This document shows positions 35,098-42,150 of a stretch of 43,750 bases of DNA, piece after piece. Both the position numbers and the translations under genes were made by a program. Within the stretch, counting starts at the first letter, position 1. Each line of letters starts with the position of its first letter. Origin of the DNA: Bacteroidaceae bacterium (GTDB taxonomy: Bacteria; Bacteroidota; Bacteroidia; Bacteroidales; Bacteroidaceae); NCBI GenBank assembly GCA_017628845.1, contig JAGBYI010000156.1, positions 1 through 43,750 on the forward strand, written 5' to 3'. The notes beneath the pieces are model-generated. The model ran no database searches. It was not told the origin of the DNA and worked only from the letters and a program-made list of their open reading frames with translations.

Positions 35098-35576
35098 TAT
35101 GCCTCGGCCTGTGGGGTTGTTGGCATCTGCGGTGCCACATTTCTGGGGAAGCGCAGATTATCGCGCATAAACTGCTGTGGGTTTACCAGGGGCAGCATAG
35201 CACGTGGGAAACCGGCATCATCAGTACGAACTGCCAGAATACCGCGGGCAGCGCCTATGGTGATGTCTGTCAGGTGATGCACCAGACCTACGGGCAGTAT
35301 CCACTGGTCTCCGTTCAGGTCATACATGGACGACCATGACTCGCGCGAGAACTCAAAAACAGTCTCCACGCCCAGCATCATCTGCGTGATGTCGTTCTTC
35401 TTGTATTCTATGTTCAGCAGACAGCGCACCAGGCGGTTCTGTGTATCGCTGCTGAAGTTTATCTGATTGCCAACCTGCAATTCGCCCTCGGGCCACTCGT
35501 TGCACAGGGTAACGAACTGTACCTGGCGGACATCGTTCAACTTGAACTGAATCTGTATCTGTTGTTGCTTGCTCAT
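35097..35576 (-). CDS. Hypothetical protein, possibly SecB-like fold
   Basis: This 159-residue soluble protein has the pattern FKLNDVRQVQFVTLCNEWPEGELQVGNQINF, VRCLLNIEYKKND, TVFEFSRESW and a LVHHLTDITIGAARGILAVRT helix. The alternation of strands with a final helix reminds me of SecB-like chaperones, whose Bacteroidetes versions are poorly annotated. The similarity is by pattern only and is an inference. It is the first gene of a coupled run with the PHP and ComF-like genes. Confidence 0.5.
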   Translation of the reverse strand: MSKQQQIQIQFKLNDVRQVQFVTLCNEWPEGELQVGNQINFSSDTQNRLVRCLLNIEYKKNDITQMMLGVETVFEFSRESWSSMYDLNGDQWILPVGLVHHLTDITIGAARGILAVRTDDAGFPRAMLPLVNPQQFMRDNLRFPRNVAPQMPTTPQAEA

Positions 35577-35696
35577 ATACCTTATTATATATAGGTAGGT
35601 TCTATAATGTCATATTGCTGGGTGTAAAGGTACAACTTTTCTTTTTAATTCGTCCACAAAACCCTGTCCAATGGGTATAATCTCCAAAAATAATTG

Positions 35697-35704
35697 TACT
35701 TTTG
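35697..35704 (+). promoter_or_regulatory. Promoter -7 box (TACTTTTG) of the BRCT-like/ispF operon
   Basis: TACTTTTG fits TAnnTTTG and lies 25 nt before the ATG at 35730. It overlaps an upstream in-frame TTG, which argues against that start. Confidence 0.6.
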
Positions 35705-35729
35705 CACTAACACTCATCATACAATATAC

Positions 35730-36482
35730 ATGCAAGTAGAGCAACTATCTCTCTTTGACGACTTCGATGCCTCCCCCACCCTTCCATGCCCTTTTCTGGG
35801 ACGTAAGGTGGTGGTAACAGGTTCCTTTGCACAAAGTCGTCAGGCACTCCGCAGCACATTGATGAAGCTGGGGGCCAGCGAAGTGCGCTTCGACAAACTG
35901 CAGCGCAACACGCACTTCCTCCTTGCTGGAGACTGTCCCGACCCCGAGGTCATCAACTACTGGCGCCTTTACGTGCACGATGGCTACAACATCCGCCGCC
36001 TTTCCGCCGAGGACCTGCTACGCATACAGGGCGGAGACTATTCCGTCTACCAGATGCCAGAGGAAATGCCCAAGGAACTGCACTTGACCCAAGAGCACAT
36101 CTACTGGAACGCTCCAGAGATTAGCGGACTGAAGAACACACGCCAGGTTTCGCCCCTAGCGCTGAACACCCCAGACGTGTTATATGGCAAGGAGATATTC
36201 GTACATACCTCCATCATGGACTCCATGCCCACACTGGCGCAAGTCCTTGGATGCCTTGGCGCCTATGCCAACACGGAAATGGCGGACGACACGGACTGCA
36301 TCCTCATCCCCAAGGACATGCCACAGGACATCTGTCAGACAGTGGAGCACTACTACAACTTCAGCCGTGCCACGCAGTTCAACATACCGTTTATCATCCT
36401 GGAGGACTTGCAAGCCTACATCACAGGCCGCGCACAGCAGTTCCCAGACCCCACCCTCTCAAGTCTAATAAGCCACAAATAA
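35730..36482 (+). CDS. BRCT-domain-like protein
   Basis: This protein has 250 residues from the ATG at 35730. MQVEQLSLFDDFD ends in a clamp-binding-like QLSLFDDF sequence. Residues about 22-95 (CPFLGRKVVVTGSF, LMKLGASEVRFDKLQRNTHFLLAG) have the BRCT core pattern found in ligases and exonuclease fusions. The C-terminal half repeats a similar pattern (GKEIFVHTSIMDSMPTLAQVLGCLGAYANTEMADDTDCILI), a second BRCT-like unit. A role in DNA replication or repair at the sliding clamp is plausible; no nuclease domain is present. It is followed by ispF after 9 nt. Confidence 0.7.
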   Translation: MQVEQLSLFDDFDASPTLPCPFLGRKVVVTGSFAQSRQALRSTLMKLGASEVRFDKLQRNTHFLLAGDCPDPEVINYWRLYVHDGYNIRRLSAEDLLRIQGGDYSVYQMPEEMPKELHLTQEHIYWNAPEISGLKNTRQVSPLALNTPDVLYGKEIFVHTSIMDSMPTLAQVLGCLGAYANTEMADDTDCILIPKDMPQDICQTVEHYYNFSRATQFNIPFIILEDLQAYITGRAQQFPDPTLSSLISHK

Positions 36483-36491
36483 CCATCAACT

Positions 36492-36968
36492 ATGAAAATC
36501 AGAGTAGGATTCGGATTCGACGTACACCAACTTGTAGAAGGTCGCGACCTCTGGCTTGGGGGCATCCGACTGGAGCATACCAAGGGCCTTCTGGGCCATA
36601 GCGATGCCGATGTGCTTATCCATGCCATCTGCGATGCCCTGCTTGGCGCCGCCAACATGCGCGATATCGGTTATCACTTCCCCGACACCGGAGCGGAGTT
36701 CAAGAACATAGACAGCAAGATACTCCTGCGCCGCACCGTGGAAATCATTGCCACCAAGGGCTACCGCGTGGGCAACATAGATGCCACCATCTGTGCCGAA
36801 CGTCCCAAGCTGAAGGCTCACATCCCCTCCATGCAGGAATGTCTGGCCGAATGCATGGGTATCGACGTGGACGATGTCAGCATAAAGGCCACCACCACGG
36901 AGAAACTTGGTTTCACTGGCCGCGAGGAGGGAATCTCTGCCTACGCCACCGTGCTGATAGAGGGATAA
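36492..36968 (+). CDS. ispF: 2-C-methyl-D-erythritol 2,4-cyclodiphosphate synthase
   Basis: The 158-residue trimeric enzyme forms MEcPP in the MEP pathway. The metal ligands are in GFGFDVHQL (Asp and His) and in GHSDADVLIHAICDALLGAANMRDIGYHFPD. The C-terminal KATTTEKLGFTGREEGI is also conserved. It shares the pathway with dxr in the same window. It probably uses the promoter upstream of the BRCT-like gene. Confidence 0.97.
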   Translation: MKIRVGFGFDVHQLVEGRDLWLGGIRLEHTKGLLGHSDADVLIHAICDALLGAANMRDIGYHFPDTGAEFKNIDSKILLRRTVEIIATKGYRVGNIDATICAERPKLKAHIPSMQECLAECMGIDVDDVSIKATTTEKLGFTGREEGISAYATVLIEG

Positions 36969-37060
36969 ACCAGGTTGGCCCAACAATTGATATAAATCAA
37001 TAAAACACATAGTTACGGCAAAAAGTACGCCCAGACTATTGCAGGTCTCGGAAAAAGCCG

Positions 37061-37068
37061 TACCTTTG
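37061..37068 (+). promoter_or_regulatory. Promoter -7 box (TACCTTTG) of the small RNA at the left attachment site
   Basis: TACCTTTG with an ATTG (37038-37041) 19 nt upstream as a weak -33 element. It drives nothing but the roughly 65-nt unit that ends in the terminator at 37113-37139. Confidence 0.65.
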
Positions 37069-37072
37069 CATC

Positions 37073-37139
37073 GTGTTTTTCATGGTATTAGATTTAAGGT
37101 TAACGAAAGATTGGTTGTCGTGAGACAACCTTCTTTTTT
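37073..37139 (+). ncRNA. Candidate small RNA with terminator, host of the insertion
   Basis: A promoter box, about 40 nt of unstructured sequence and a strong terminator (stem GGTTGTC 37113-37119, loop GTGA, stem GACAACC 37124-37130, then TTCTTTTTT) make an isolated transcript of about 65 nt. It contains an ATG-led frame (MVLDLRLTKDWLS) that stops within the hairpin. I recall near-identical sequences in other Bacteroidales intergenic regions, read there as short hypothetical peptides in a shifted frame, which would favour RNA over peptide conservation; this is from memory and not verified. Its terminator is duplicated at the far end of the element. Confidence 0.55.
37111..37139. repeat. Left attachment repeat (attL core)
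   Basis: Identical to 42357-42385 over 29 bases. It contains the terminator stem GGTTGTC-GTGA-GACAACC and its T-run. The crossover must lie within this segment if the element integrated by site-specific recombination. Confidence 0.8.
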
Positions 37140-37156
37140 ATGTATATGCCTATAAG

Positions 37157-37375
37157 TCAGCATTTTGTCGTTTTCGCCTCATCCCGATAATTAAAATTTG
37201 GGTGTACATTGGGTGTACACGTGCGGAGGAATAGCCATATTTTAGCCTCATCATGGCAAAAAGCAAGGTGTCTTAAATACACTTTATCGTTTGCGCCATC
37301 TGGATACAAAAAAATGTCCTCTCTTGCCTTCACAGGTTCGGGAGGACTGCACAAAATACATGCTTGGCACAGCAT
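37157..37375 (-). CDS. Doubtful Cys-containing small ORF (72 aa)
   Basis: The 72-residue frame starts with MLCQACILC. The sequence just before it (ACATCAAATAATAAA) is the same as the leader of the 96-aa DUF6291-like gene, which is the reason to list it. Against it, the frame runs straight through the GGGTGTACATT recombination-type repeats near the left end and resembles no family I know. Treat as possible only. Confidence 0.25.
   Translation of the reverse strand: MLCQACILCSPPEPVKAREDIFLYPDGANDKVYLRHLAFCHDEAKIWLFLRTCTPNVHPNFNYRDEAKTTKC
37197..37219. promoter_or_regulatory. Left-end GGGTGTACATT tandem pair
   Basis: Two copies of GGGTGTACA spaced 11 bp apart, directly repeated. The 23-base block is identical to 42200-42222 at the other end and in the same orientation. 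One helical turn between copies suits cooperative binding by a recombinase arm domain or excisionase. Confidence 0.7.
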
Positions 37376-37437
37376 GGCATGCTTTTATTATTTGATGTTG
37401 AAAAACGCTTATATATACGTTTGATGTATAAAAACTC

Positions 37438-37626
37438 CTACCCTCTGGGGTCGGGTTCTGCGGTGGTGTTCCCGTCTGTGATGGTCGTTTCATCAAACCA
37501 CGGGTTAGTATCAAGCCCTAAATCAAAATCAAGGTCTAATTCAAAATCCATGTCAAGATGGAAATCCTCCCATGTCATATTTTCCCATATTGATTTATCC
37601 ATATTGGCAAATAACTTCGTGTCCAT
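37438..37626 (-). CDS. Small acidic protein (62 aa)
   Basis: The ATG at 37626, one nucleotide after the stop of the upstream 96-aa gene, gives a 62-residue protein (MDTKLFANMDKSIWENMTWE...). Its middle is an alternating Asp/Phe/Leu stretch (DMDFELDLDFDLGLD), highly acidic like a DNA-mimic or chaperone-type tail. The frame is open further upstream but only as a shadow of the neighbour. No family recognised. Last convincing gene of the element's minus-strand cassette. Confidence 0.55.
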   Translation of the reverse strand: MDTKLFANMDKSIWENMTWEDFHLDMDFELDLDFDLGLDTNPWFDETTITDGNTTAEPDPRG

Positions 37627-37627
37627 C

Positions 37628-37918
37628 TTACTTTGTTTTTGAATTGTTATTAACAGGAACTGGAGTGCTTGGATCGTCCTTTGCTTTTGTGCGCTTCTGG
37701 TATGCCTTGGCCATCTTGATGATGGTGGCAAGGTTTTGCGCGTTCCTCTCCATGTGTTGCCGTATCTCCTCAAAGACAGCCCGTGCGCTTGGCGGTAGTT
37801 CGTTTATAGTCCTATTCTTGGCATAAGCAAAAATAGCATCGTACACCTGCAACCTTGTGGCATCATCCAGTCCATCCATTAACTCCCTCCAGTTTGAATT
37901 TAATACAGTTACTCCCAT
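37628..37918 (-). CDS. DUF6291-like protein (96 aa)
   Basis: This 96-residue protein has NWRELMDGLDDATRLQVYDAIFAYAKNRTINELPPSARAVFEEIRQHMERN. The order of a W-E/L helix, a YDAI/YETI-AYA/KYA helix and an F-x-x-I helix is shared with the next gene and with DUF6291-type proteins, which are frequent in phage and mobile DNA of gut bacteria. The C-terminus is a polar tail. Function unknown. A 26-nt gap with the leader ACATCAAATAATAAA precedes it. Confidence 0.65.
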   Translation of the reverse strand: MGVTVLNSNWRELMDGLDDATRLQVYDAIFAYAKNRTINELPPSARAVFEEIRQHMERNAQNLATIIKMAKAYQKRTKAKDDPSTPVPVNNNSKTK

Positions 37919-37944
37919 ATATTTATTATTTGATGTGTGAAAAA

Positions 37945-38166
37945 CTAATAATTATCCGTCCTTGCTTCGTATCGCATCATGTCTCGGTCTATCGTTGATT
38001 TGATAAACTTAAACACGCTCCTTTCGGCTATATCATCTAAATGTGGGTGTGTGCCGTGCATAGCATACTTGATAATGGTTTCATACATTCTAAGTCTCTG
38101 TACCTCATTAAATTCCGAAAGATACTCTAACCATTCTGTATAAAAAATGAATGTTCCTCTTTTCAT
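37945..38166 (-). CDS. DUF6291-like protein, paralogue (73 aa)
   Basis: The 73-residue protein FYTEWLEYLSEFNEVQRLRMYETIIKYAMHGTHPHLDDIAERSVFKFIKSTIDRDMMRYEA aligns with the 96-aa neighbour by the same three-helix pattern. The two are probably a tandem duplication. Its start overlaps the stop of the upstream 77-aa gene by 4 nt (ATGA), indicating coupling. Confidence 0.7.
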   Translation of the reverse strand: MKRGTFIFYTEWLEYLSEFNEVQRLRMYETIIKYAMHGTHPHLDDIAERSVFKFIKSTIDRDMMRYEARTDNY

Positions 38167-38396
38167 AAGTTCATAGATTTTAAGAAATGTTCTCTAATCG
38201 CTTGTAATTTCTTCGGTGGTATGTTGTACTTCATAAGGATAATACGGTTAATCTCGCCTTGTTCTGCCCCATTACTGGCCATTTCCCTGCACTGCTCGTA
38301 TGCTTCAATATAAACGGCATCCGATGGGGTTATGCCTTCCCGTGCCATGATGAGGAGGACAGGAGCAAATACCTTAATGTACTCGTATCTGGTCAT
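38163..38396 (-). CDS. Hypothetical element protein (77 aa)
   Basis: A 77-residue, helix-rich protein (MTRYEYIKVFAPVLLIMAREGITPSDAVYIEAYEQC...). It is coupled by a 4-nt overlap to the DUF6291-like gene. It is the first gene of the small-protein cassette and is preceded by the 306-nt region with GGTGTACA sites. No family recognised. Confidence 0.6.
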   Translation of the reverse strand: MTRYEYIKVFAPVLLIMAREGITPSDAVYIEAYEQCREMASNGAEQGEINRIILMKYNIPPKKLQAIREHFLKSMNL

Positions 38397-38702
38397 GCGG
38401 TGAAGACAAGGTTAATGCGCTTGCGCATATTGGATAAAAACGACCTGCATAGACTCGCGCCCCCTGCAAGGGGTAGGTTCGGAGAATCCGAATAGGTAAA
38501 ACCTTCTCATTGCTTGCATATAAGGGTAGTATTAGGAAATATTTTTAGCGTTATATCTTTTTTATGGTGTACACTTCGGTGTACGTTTTAATGCTTTTCG
38601 GTGTACATTTTGGGGCTGTTCGTTGTACGTTGCTTACCTTCCTTGCCACAAGTATTTTTTCGTGTACACCTTTAATAAAGAATGTACACCTTTAATAAGC
38701 TA
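38397..38702. promoter_or_regulatory. Gene-free control region with GGTGTAC sites and hairpins
   Basis: 306 nt without a gene. At 38415-38428 ATGCGC/GCGCAT, at 38461-38473 CCCC/GGGG and at 38478-38492 TTCGGA/TCCGAA form three small hairpins in a row. An AT-rich stretch (38521-38565) follows. Then GGTGTAC occurs at about 38566, 38578 and 38600, a GTTGTAC variant at about 38622, and two inverted copies at 38661-38670 and 38682-38690, each inverted copy followed by TTTAATAA. Spacing of the forward copies is 12, 22 and 22 bp. This is the architecture of an iteron/operator or origin; no function is proven. Confidence 0.65.
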
Positions 38703-39389
38703 TTATCCTCCAAGGTGCTTTAGGTTCTTAAGCAATGCCCCTCTAATGTTTCCCGTTTGTGGGGTCTTGTTGCCCACGTTCTTTCGGATGGTATAGGTGC
38801 ACTCTTGTTTCAAGGTCTCATGAGACAGGACGAACGACACGAAAAAGCCTCGGCATCCTTTTGGGGCATAATATGCAAGATGGTAGTAATTAGTTAAGCC
38901 TTTTATTAGTTTGGCAAATTGCCTCCGCCTTGCCCATCGTGTTTTGTTTTCGTCTGTGCATCCCGATAATTCCTTGTCTGTCATTCCGAACATGCGAGCC
39001 ACAACGTGGGCAATACTGGTACGCTTGTATGCGCCACGGCCGATAATGCTTTTTATTGCCATATATGCACGGAACTTCATCACCTCATCGGGTCGGGTTT
39101 CTTGTCCTTTGGCAAATAACATTAATTGGGCAGTATTTGCACCTGTCATTATACGACTTCCCCACTTGTATGCGTTATATGTTTTCATTGAATTGTCTTG
39201 CCACGATGTTATTTTATCAGAAGGCAAATAAAAGTAACTCACTGCCTCCTGTATTGTCATAGGCTTGCATTCCGCTAACCTTCCCACTGAGTAATATAAT
39301 GCATAAAGTGCCACGGCTCTAATATCTTCCACTGCCAGTATGCTTATAGGGAAATTCGCATACCTGTCTTGCCCCTTTGGTCGTGCCAT
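38703..39389 (-). CDS. Unrecognised 228-aa element protein
   Basis: The 228-residue soluble protein opens MARPKGQDRYANFPISILA and is basic, especially in its second half (TRWARRRQFAKLIKGL, TYTIRKNVGNK). It has several helix-like blocks (AVALYALYYSVGRLAECKP, MKFRAYMAIKSIIG) and no motif I know. It starts 15 nt after the HTH gene stop, behind a purine-rich GAGGAGGGG that resembles a Shine-Dalgarno. It lies next to the clustered GGTGTAC sites, so a DNA-binding, perhaps replication-initiator-like, role is possible; that is inference. Confidence 0.65.
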   Translation of the reverse strand: MARPKGQDRYANFPISILAVEDIRAVALYALYYSVGRLAECKPMTIQEAVSYFYLPSDKITSWQDNSMKTYNAYKWGSRIMTGANTAQLMLFAKGQETRPDEVMKFRAYMAIKSIIGRGAYKRTSIAHVVARMFGMTDKELSGCTDENKTRWARRRQFAKLIKGLTNYYHLAYYAPKGCRGFFVSFVLSHETLKQECTYTIRKNVGNKTPQTGNIRGALLKNLKHLGG

Positions 39390-39404
39390 GCTGTGCCCCT
39401 CCTC

Positions 39405-39725
39405 TTAGTCCTGTGTTGTGCCTCTCCTCTTGTATTTGCGAAGTTCCCCCGTGCTGATGGCCTCCTCTATGTCCTGCGCCTTGAACAAGGGCTTGCGACC
39501 TACGTGGGTAGGCTTTAGTATGCCTTGGTTCATCAGTGCATGAACGGTGGGAAGGGATACTCCCAACCTCTCGGCCACTTCCTTACGGGTGTACATACGT
39601 GGGGCTTGCTTCGCGATGTCCTCCTGTATGTCTGCGTATGCCTGTTTGTATGCTTGCTTGACTATCTCATTAATGAACTGAGCAAAAGCATAGGTTTGGA
39701 TAGATGAAACGTTTTCTGTTGCCAT
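39405..39725 (-). CDS. Excisionase/MerR-type HTH protein
   Basis: 106 residues from the ATG at 39725. The second half is the classic DNA-binding fold of excisionases: MYTRKEVAERLGVSLPTVHALMNQGILKPTHVGRKPLFKAQDIEEAI. The first half is helical, with a probable dimerisation region (YAFAQFINEIVKQAYKQAYADIQEDI). The typical job is to act as a directionality factor or regulator for the integrase. It has its own TATTTTTG -7 box (39754-39761, minus strand) behind the terminator of the int operon. Confidence 0.8.
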   Translation of the reverse strand: MATENVSSIQTYAFAQFINEIVKQAYKQAYADIQEDIAKQAPRMYTRKEVAERLGVSLPTVHALMNQGILKPTHVGRKPLFKAQDIEEAISTGELRKYKRRGTTQD

Positions 39726-39753
39726 ATCTTTGCGTTTTTTATTGTTTTCGTTG

Positions 39754-39761
39754 CAAAAATA
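39754..39761 (-). promoter_or_regulatory. Promoter -7 box (TATTTTTG) of the excisionase-type gene
   Basis: Minus-strand TATTTTTG, 28 nt upstream of the HTH gene ATG, downstream of the int-operon terminator. No clear -33 element. Confidence 0.45.
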
Positions 39762-39774
39762 TGTCAATATTACC

Positions 39775-39861
39775 CCCCCAGAAAAAAAATAATAAAATGG
39801 CAGTTAATTAGGAATAGCCAAAACCACACAAATTATGGATTTTGTATCCTATTAACTGCCA
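39775..39861 (-). terminator. Terminator of the integrase operon
   Basis: A near-perfect inverted repeat with arms 39798-39816 (TGGCAGTTAATTAGGAATA) and 39845-39861 (TATCCTATTAACTGCCA), with two bulged bases, followed on the minus strand by ATTTTATTATTTTTTTTC. It lies 20 nt beyond the stop of the 205-aa gene. Confidence 0.8.
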
Positions 39862-39882
39862 AAATCAAATAAAAGATTACGT

Positions 39883-40500
39883 CTATTGCAAGGATTTCCT
39901 TTTATTGTAAAATGAACGTTCGGGCATCAGCCCCGGCAGGGCATCAGCCAAGACGTTATAAGGTGGCATGTCATTGCCCAGATACCCATACTTAAACGCT
40001 TTTGCTATGGCTTCAAACTGCTTCTCGTTACGTTCTCTATTTTTTAGGGAAGCATGTTGCCCTATCTCATTTCGGAGTGCATCCAGTATTCGGGTAGCCT
40101 CCTTTTTGCTATTGACCGCCTCCGTGATTATCGTAAGTAGGTCTTTCGGGTAACGTGGCCTTCCTGCTTTCGTTGGTTCTAATCCTTTAAGTTCCACCCA
40201 CGAATAAGGGGCAAGGCTTGCTGACTGGGGGGTATATAGCGCACTAAGTTTTTCAAATACTTTTCCATCATTACATAGTGTGTCAATATAAGAGTAAGCC
40301 ACAATTAGCGCATTTCTTACCCTACGTGCCTTCTGGTTCATTTTAAATGTAACGTTTCCTGCCTTGGAAACATTAACGACCTTCTCCAGTTCACGCAAAT
40401 ACATTCGTATGCTTGCCAAGGTTTCATCCAAGGTGCAGGAACTCTCCTCTAAATGGGTCAGCAGTCTTTTGATTTCATCTTTTTTCTCGTATTCCTTCAT
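39883..40500 (-). CDS. Hypothetical element protein (205 aa)
   Basis: This 205-residue protein has a charged helical N-terminus (MKEYEKKDEIKRLLTHLEESS, probable coiled coil), a central KMNQKARRVRNALIVAYSYIDTL helix, GRPRYPKDLLTIITEAVN, and NEKQFEAIAKAFKYGYLG near the end. Such GRPRYP and basic patches often contact DNA, but I recognise no family. It overlaps the 80-aa gene by 4 nt and is the last gene before the int-operon terminator. Confidence 0.65.
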   Translation of the reverse strand: MKEYEKKDEIKRLLTHLEESSCTLDETLASIRMYLRELEKVVNVSKAGNVTFKMNQKARRVRNALIVAYSYIDTLCNDGKVFEKLSALYTPQSASLAPYSWVELKGLEPTKAGRPRYPKDLLTIITEAVNSKKEATRILDALRNEIGQHASLKNRERNEKQFEAIAKAFKYGYLGNDMPPYNVLADALPGLMPERSFYNKRKSLQ

Positions 40501-40739
40501 ACCCCATGCCCTGCGGTGGTCTCCTCCTCTATCTCCGTGGCCATTATATCCCCGATGAGGCTTGCGGTAGCCTCTTGAACTTCATACGAGGCAGTGCCGT
40601 ATTTGGTGGATAATAGGTTAAGTTCTCTACCCGATGTTTCGCTGTACTCTTGCAGGGCCTCATCAAATAACAAACGTGCCTTTACTACGTACTCCAGTGC
40701 CTTGGTTGCTTTTTCCTTTGTATTCATGTCTTTGTGCAT
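40497..40739 (-). CDS. Hypothetical element protein (80 aa)
   Basis: 80 residues, acidic and helical (KATKALEYVVKARLLFDEALQEYSETSGRE), ending EIEEETTAGHGV. It lies 10 nt downstream of the integrase stop and is coupled to the 205-aa gene. Met 5 is an alternative start. No family recognised. Confidence 0.6.
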   Translation of the reverse strand: MHKDMNTKEKATKALEYVVKARLLFDEALQEYSETSGRELNLLSTKYGTASYEVQEATASLIGDIMATEIEEETTAGHGV

Positions 40740-40749
40740 TATTAGGTTA

Positions 40750-42147
40750 TTAAAATAGTTGCTCGTTGGTGTCCTCCATCGTGGCGGTCATCGCTTCGGC
40801 TATCTCCTCTTTGGATAGTCGTATATACTCACGGAACATTACCGCGCTCTTGTGTCCGCTAATGCTCATCATCTGGAGCATATCAAATTTGCCCGACAGA
40901 TAAAGGTTAGTTATGCCCGACCTTCTGGCCGTGTGTGTACCTACAAGATCGTACCGTGGCTTGATAACGTACCCTTGTGCATCCCTGCAGTGCTTGACCT
41001 CTCCCCTCTGTTCTGCCTCCAGTTCGTGCCTCGTTAATACCGTTCGCACCTCCTCGGCCAGGCTTGGAACTTCTGCCGACAGCCTTTTAAGGATGTTCCG
41101 CACGTGCTTGCATACGTATATATCTCCCATGTGCGGAAGGGTGTATCCATATTTCTCGGCTATGTGGAGCAAGTTATCGTTAAGTATGGGGATAACTACC
41201 ACACTGCCCGTTTTCTTCTGCTGTATGCGCACTATCTTCGTACCCTTGGCGGTGGTTGAGAAGTTGGAAGGGTCAAGCCTTGAATAATCGCTAAACCTCT
41301 GGCACGTATATACTCCGCTCATGAAGATGTCGCGTGCCTTCTCCTCCTTCCCTGTAAGGGGCATATTATAGAGTGCTTGCAGTTCTTCGGTAGTAAGGTA
41401 TATTTGGGTCTTTTTCTCATCCTCCAAGACACGTTTACGGCCTATAACCTCCACAGCCCTTGTATTGGTGTGCATTCCCTCGCTCATGGCTCGCTTTGTC
41501 AATGCAGAAAATAGTGCCTGGTATGCCGATACGGTACGGCTCATAAAGTTTTGCCGTTCCAGATATGCGGTGTATTTGTCAGCGATGAGGCCGTTAATCT
41601 CGTTCCAAGTGAAAGGGTGCTTTGCATAGAATGCACGAAAGGTCTTGGCAAATGATTTCCACACTTTAAGGCTGTTATATGCCAAGGCTCGGCCTTTATG
41701 CTTGATTTCGCCAGATTCCAAGCCCGAAATTAGATTATCCAGATACAAGATAGGGTTTGCCTTGTCCTGCTCCTTCAATGCCTCGGCCTCTGCCTCCTGT
41801 TCCTTCCGTATTCGCCTTTGCTCCTGTCGTACCTCTCGGTAATAGTTGGCATTGATGGCCTCCTCTATTTCGGCACGGCTATATATGCCCCTACTGGTAA
41901 GGCTTTCTATTGCCTCGGTTATCTCATCCATGCGCTTGCGAAGTTCGCGCCCCTCTCTGCTGTTCATGAAACGGTCTAATGCTCTGGGGGTAGCATGCGC
42001 ATTTTCCCATGCCTCAATATCTACGACTATGGGGGTAGCGATTTTTAATGATATGCGCGGATGTTCTGCGGTTTCTCGCTTCTGCACCTCGGTATATAAG
42101 TTAGCCTCTCCCGTTCCCTTGGTGCTTCGGATGTAAAAACGTGCCAT
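40750..42147 (-). CDS. int: Tyrosine recombinase (integrase)
   Basis: 465 residues. Region 1-115 is an arm-type DNA-binding domain typical of Bacteroides integrases. About 130-230 is the SAM-like core-binding domain (NLISGLESGEI...YNSLKVWKSFAKTFRAFY). 245-450 is the catalytic domain with R284 (TCQRFSDYSRL), H405 and R408 (GTHTARRSG), H432 (SGHKS) and nucleophile Y441 (FREYIRLS). The catalytic set is complete, so the enzyme should be active. Its promoter overlaps the right-end GGGTGTACATT pair, which suggests autoregulation. Confidence 0.95.
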   Translation of the reverse strand: MARFYIRSTKGTGEANLYTEVQKRETAEHPRISLKIATPIVVDIEAWENAHATPRALDRFMNSREGRELRKRMDEITEAIESLTSRGIYSRAEIEEAINANYYREVRQEQRRIRKEQEAEAEALKEQDKANPILYLDNLISGLESGEIKHKGRALAYNSLKVWKSFAKTFRAFYAKHPFTWNEINGLIADKYTAYLERQNFMSRTVSAYQALFSALTKRAMSEGMHTNTRAVEVIGRKRVLEDEKKTQIYLTTEELQALYNMPLTGKEEKARDIFMSGVYTCQRFSDYSRLDPSNFSTTAKGTKIVRIQQKKTGSVVVIPILNDNLLHIAEKYGYTLPHMGDIYVCKHVRNILKRLSAEVPSLAEEVRTVLTRHELEAEQRGEVKHCRDAQGYVIKPRYDLVGTHTARRSGITNLYLSGKFDMLQMMSISGHKSAVMFREYIRLSKEEIAEAMTATMEDTNEQLF

Positions 42148-42150
42148 GTT

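Noticed and set aside
35694..35730. Upstream TTG start for the BRCT-like protein
   Set aside because: It overlaps the -7 promoter box, so it could not be in the transcript; the ATG at 35730 is used instead.
38566..38690. GGTGTAC cluster as a CRISPR or terminator array
   Set aside because: The sites are 7-10 bp and irregularly spaced, in both orientations, without unique spacers or T-runs; protein-binding sites fit better.
38703..39389. Calling the 228-aa protein a replication initiator
   Set aside because: Only its position beside repeats supports it; no Rep motif is visible, so it is left unnamed.
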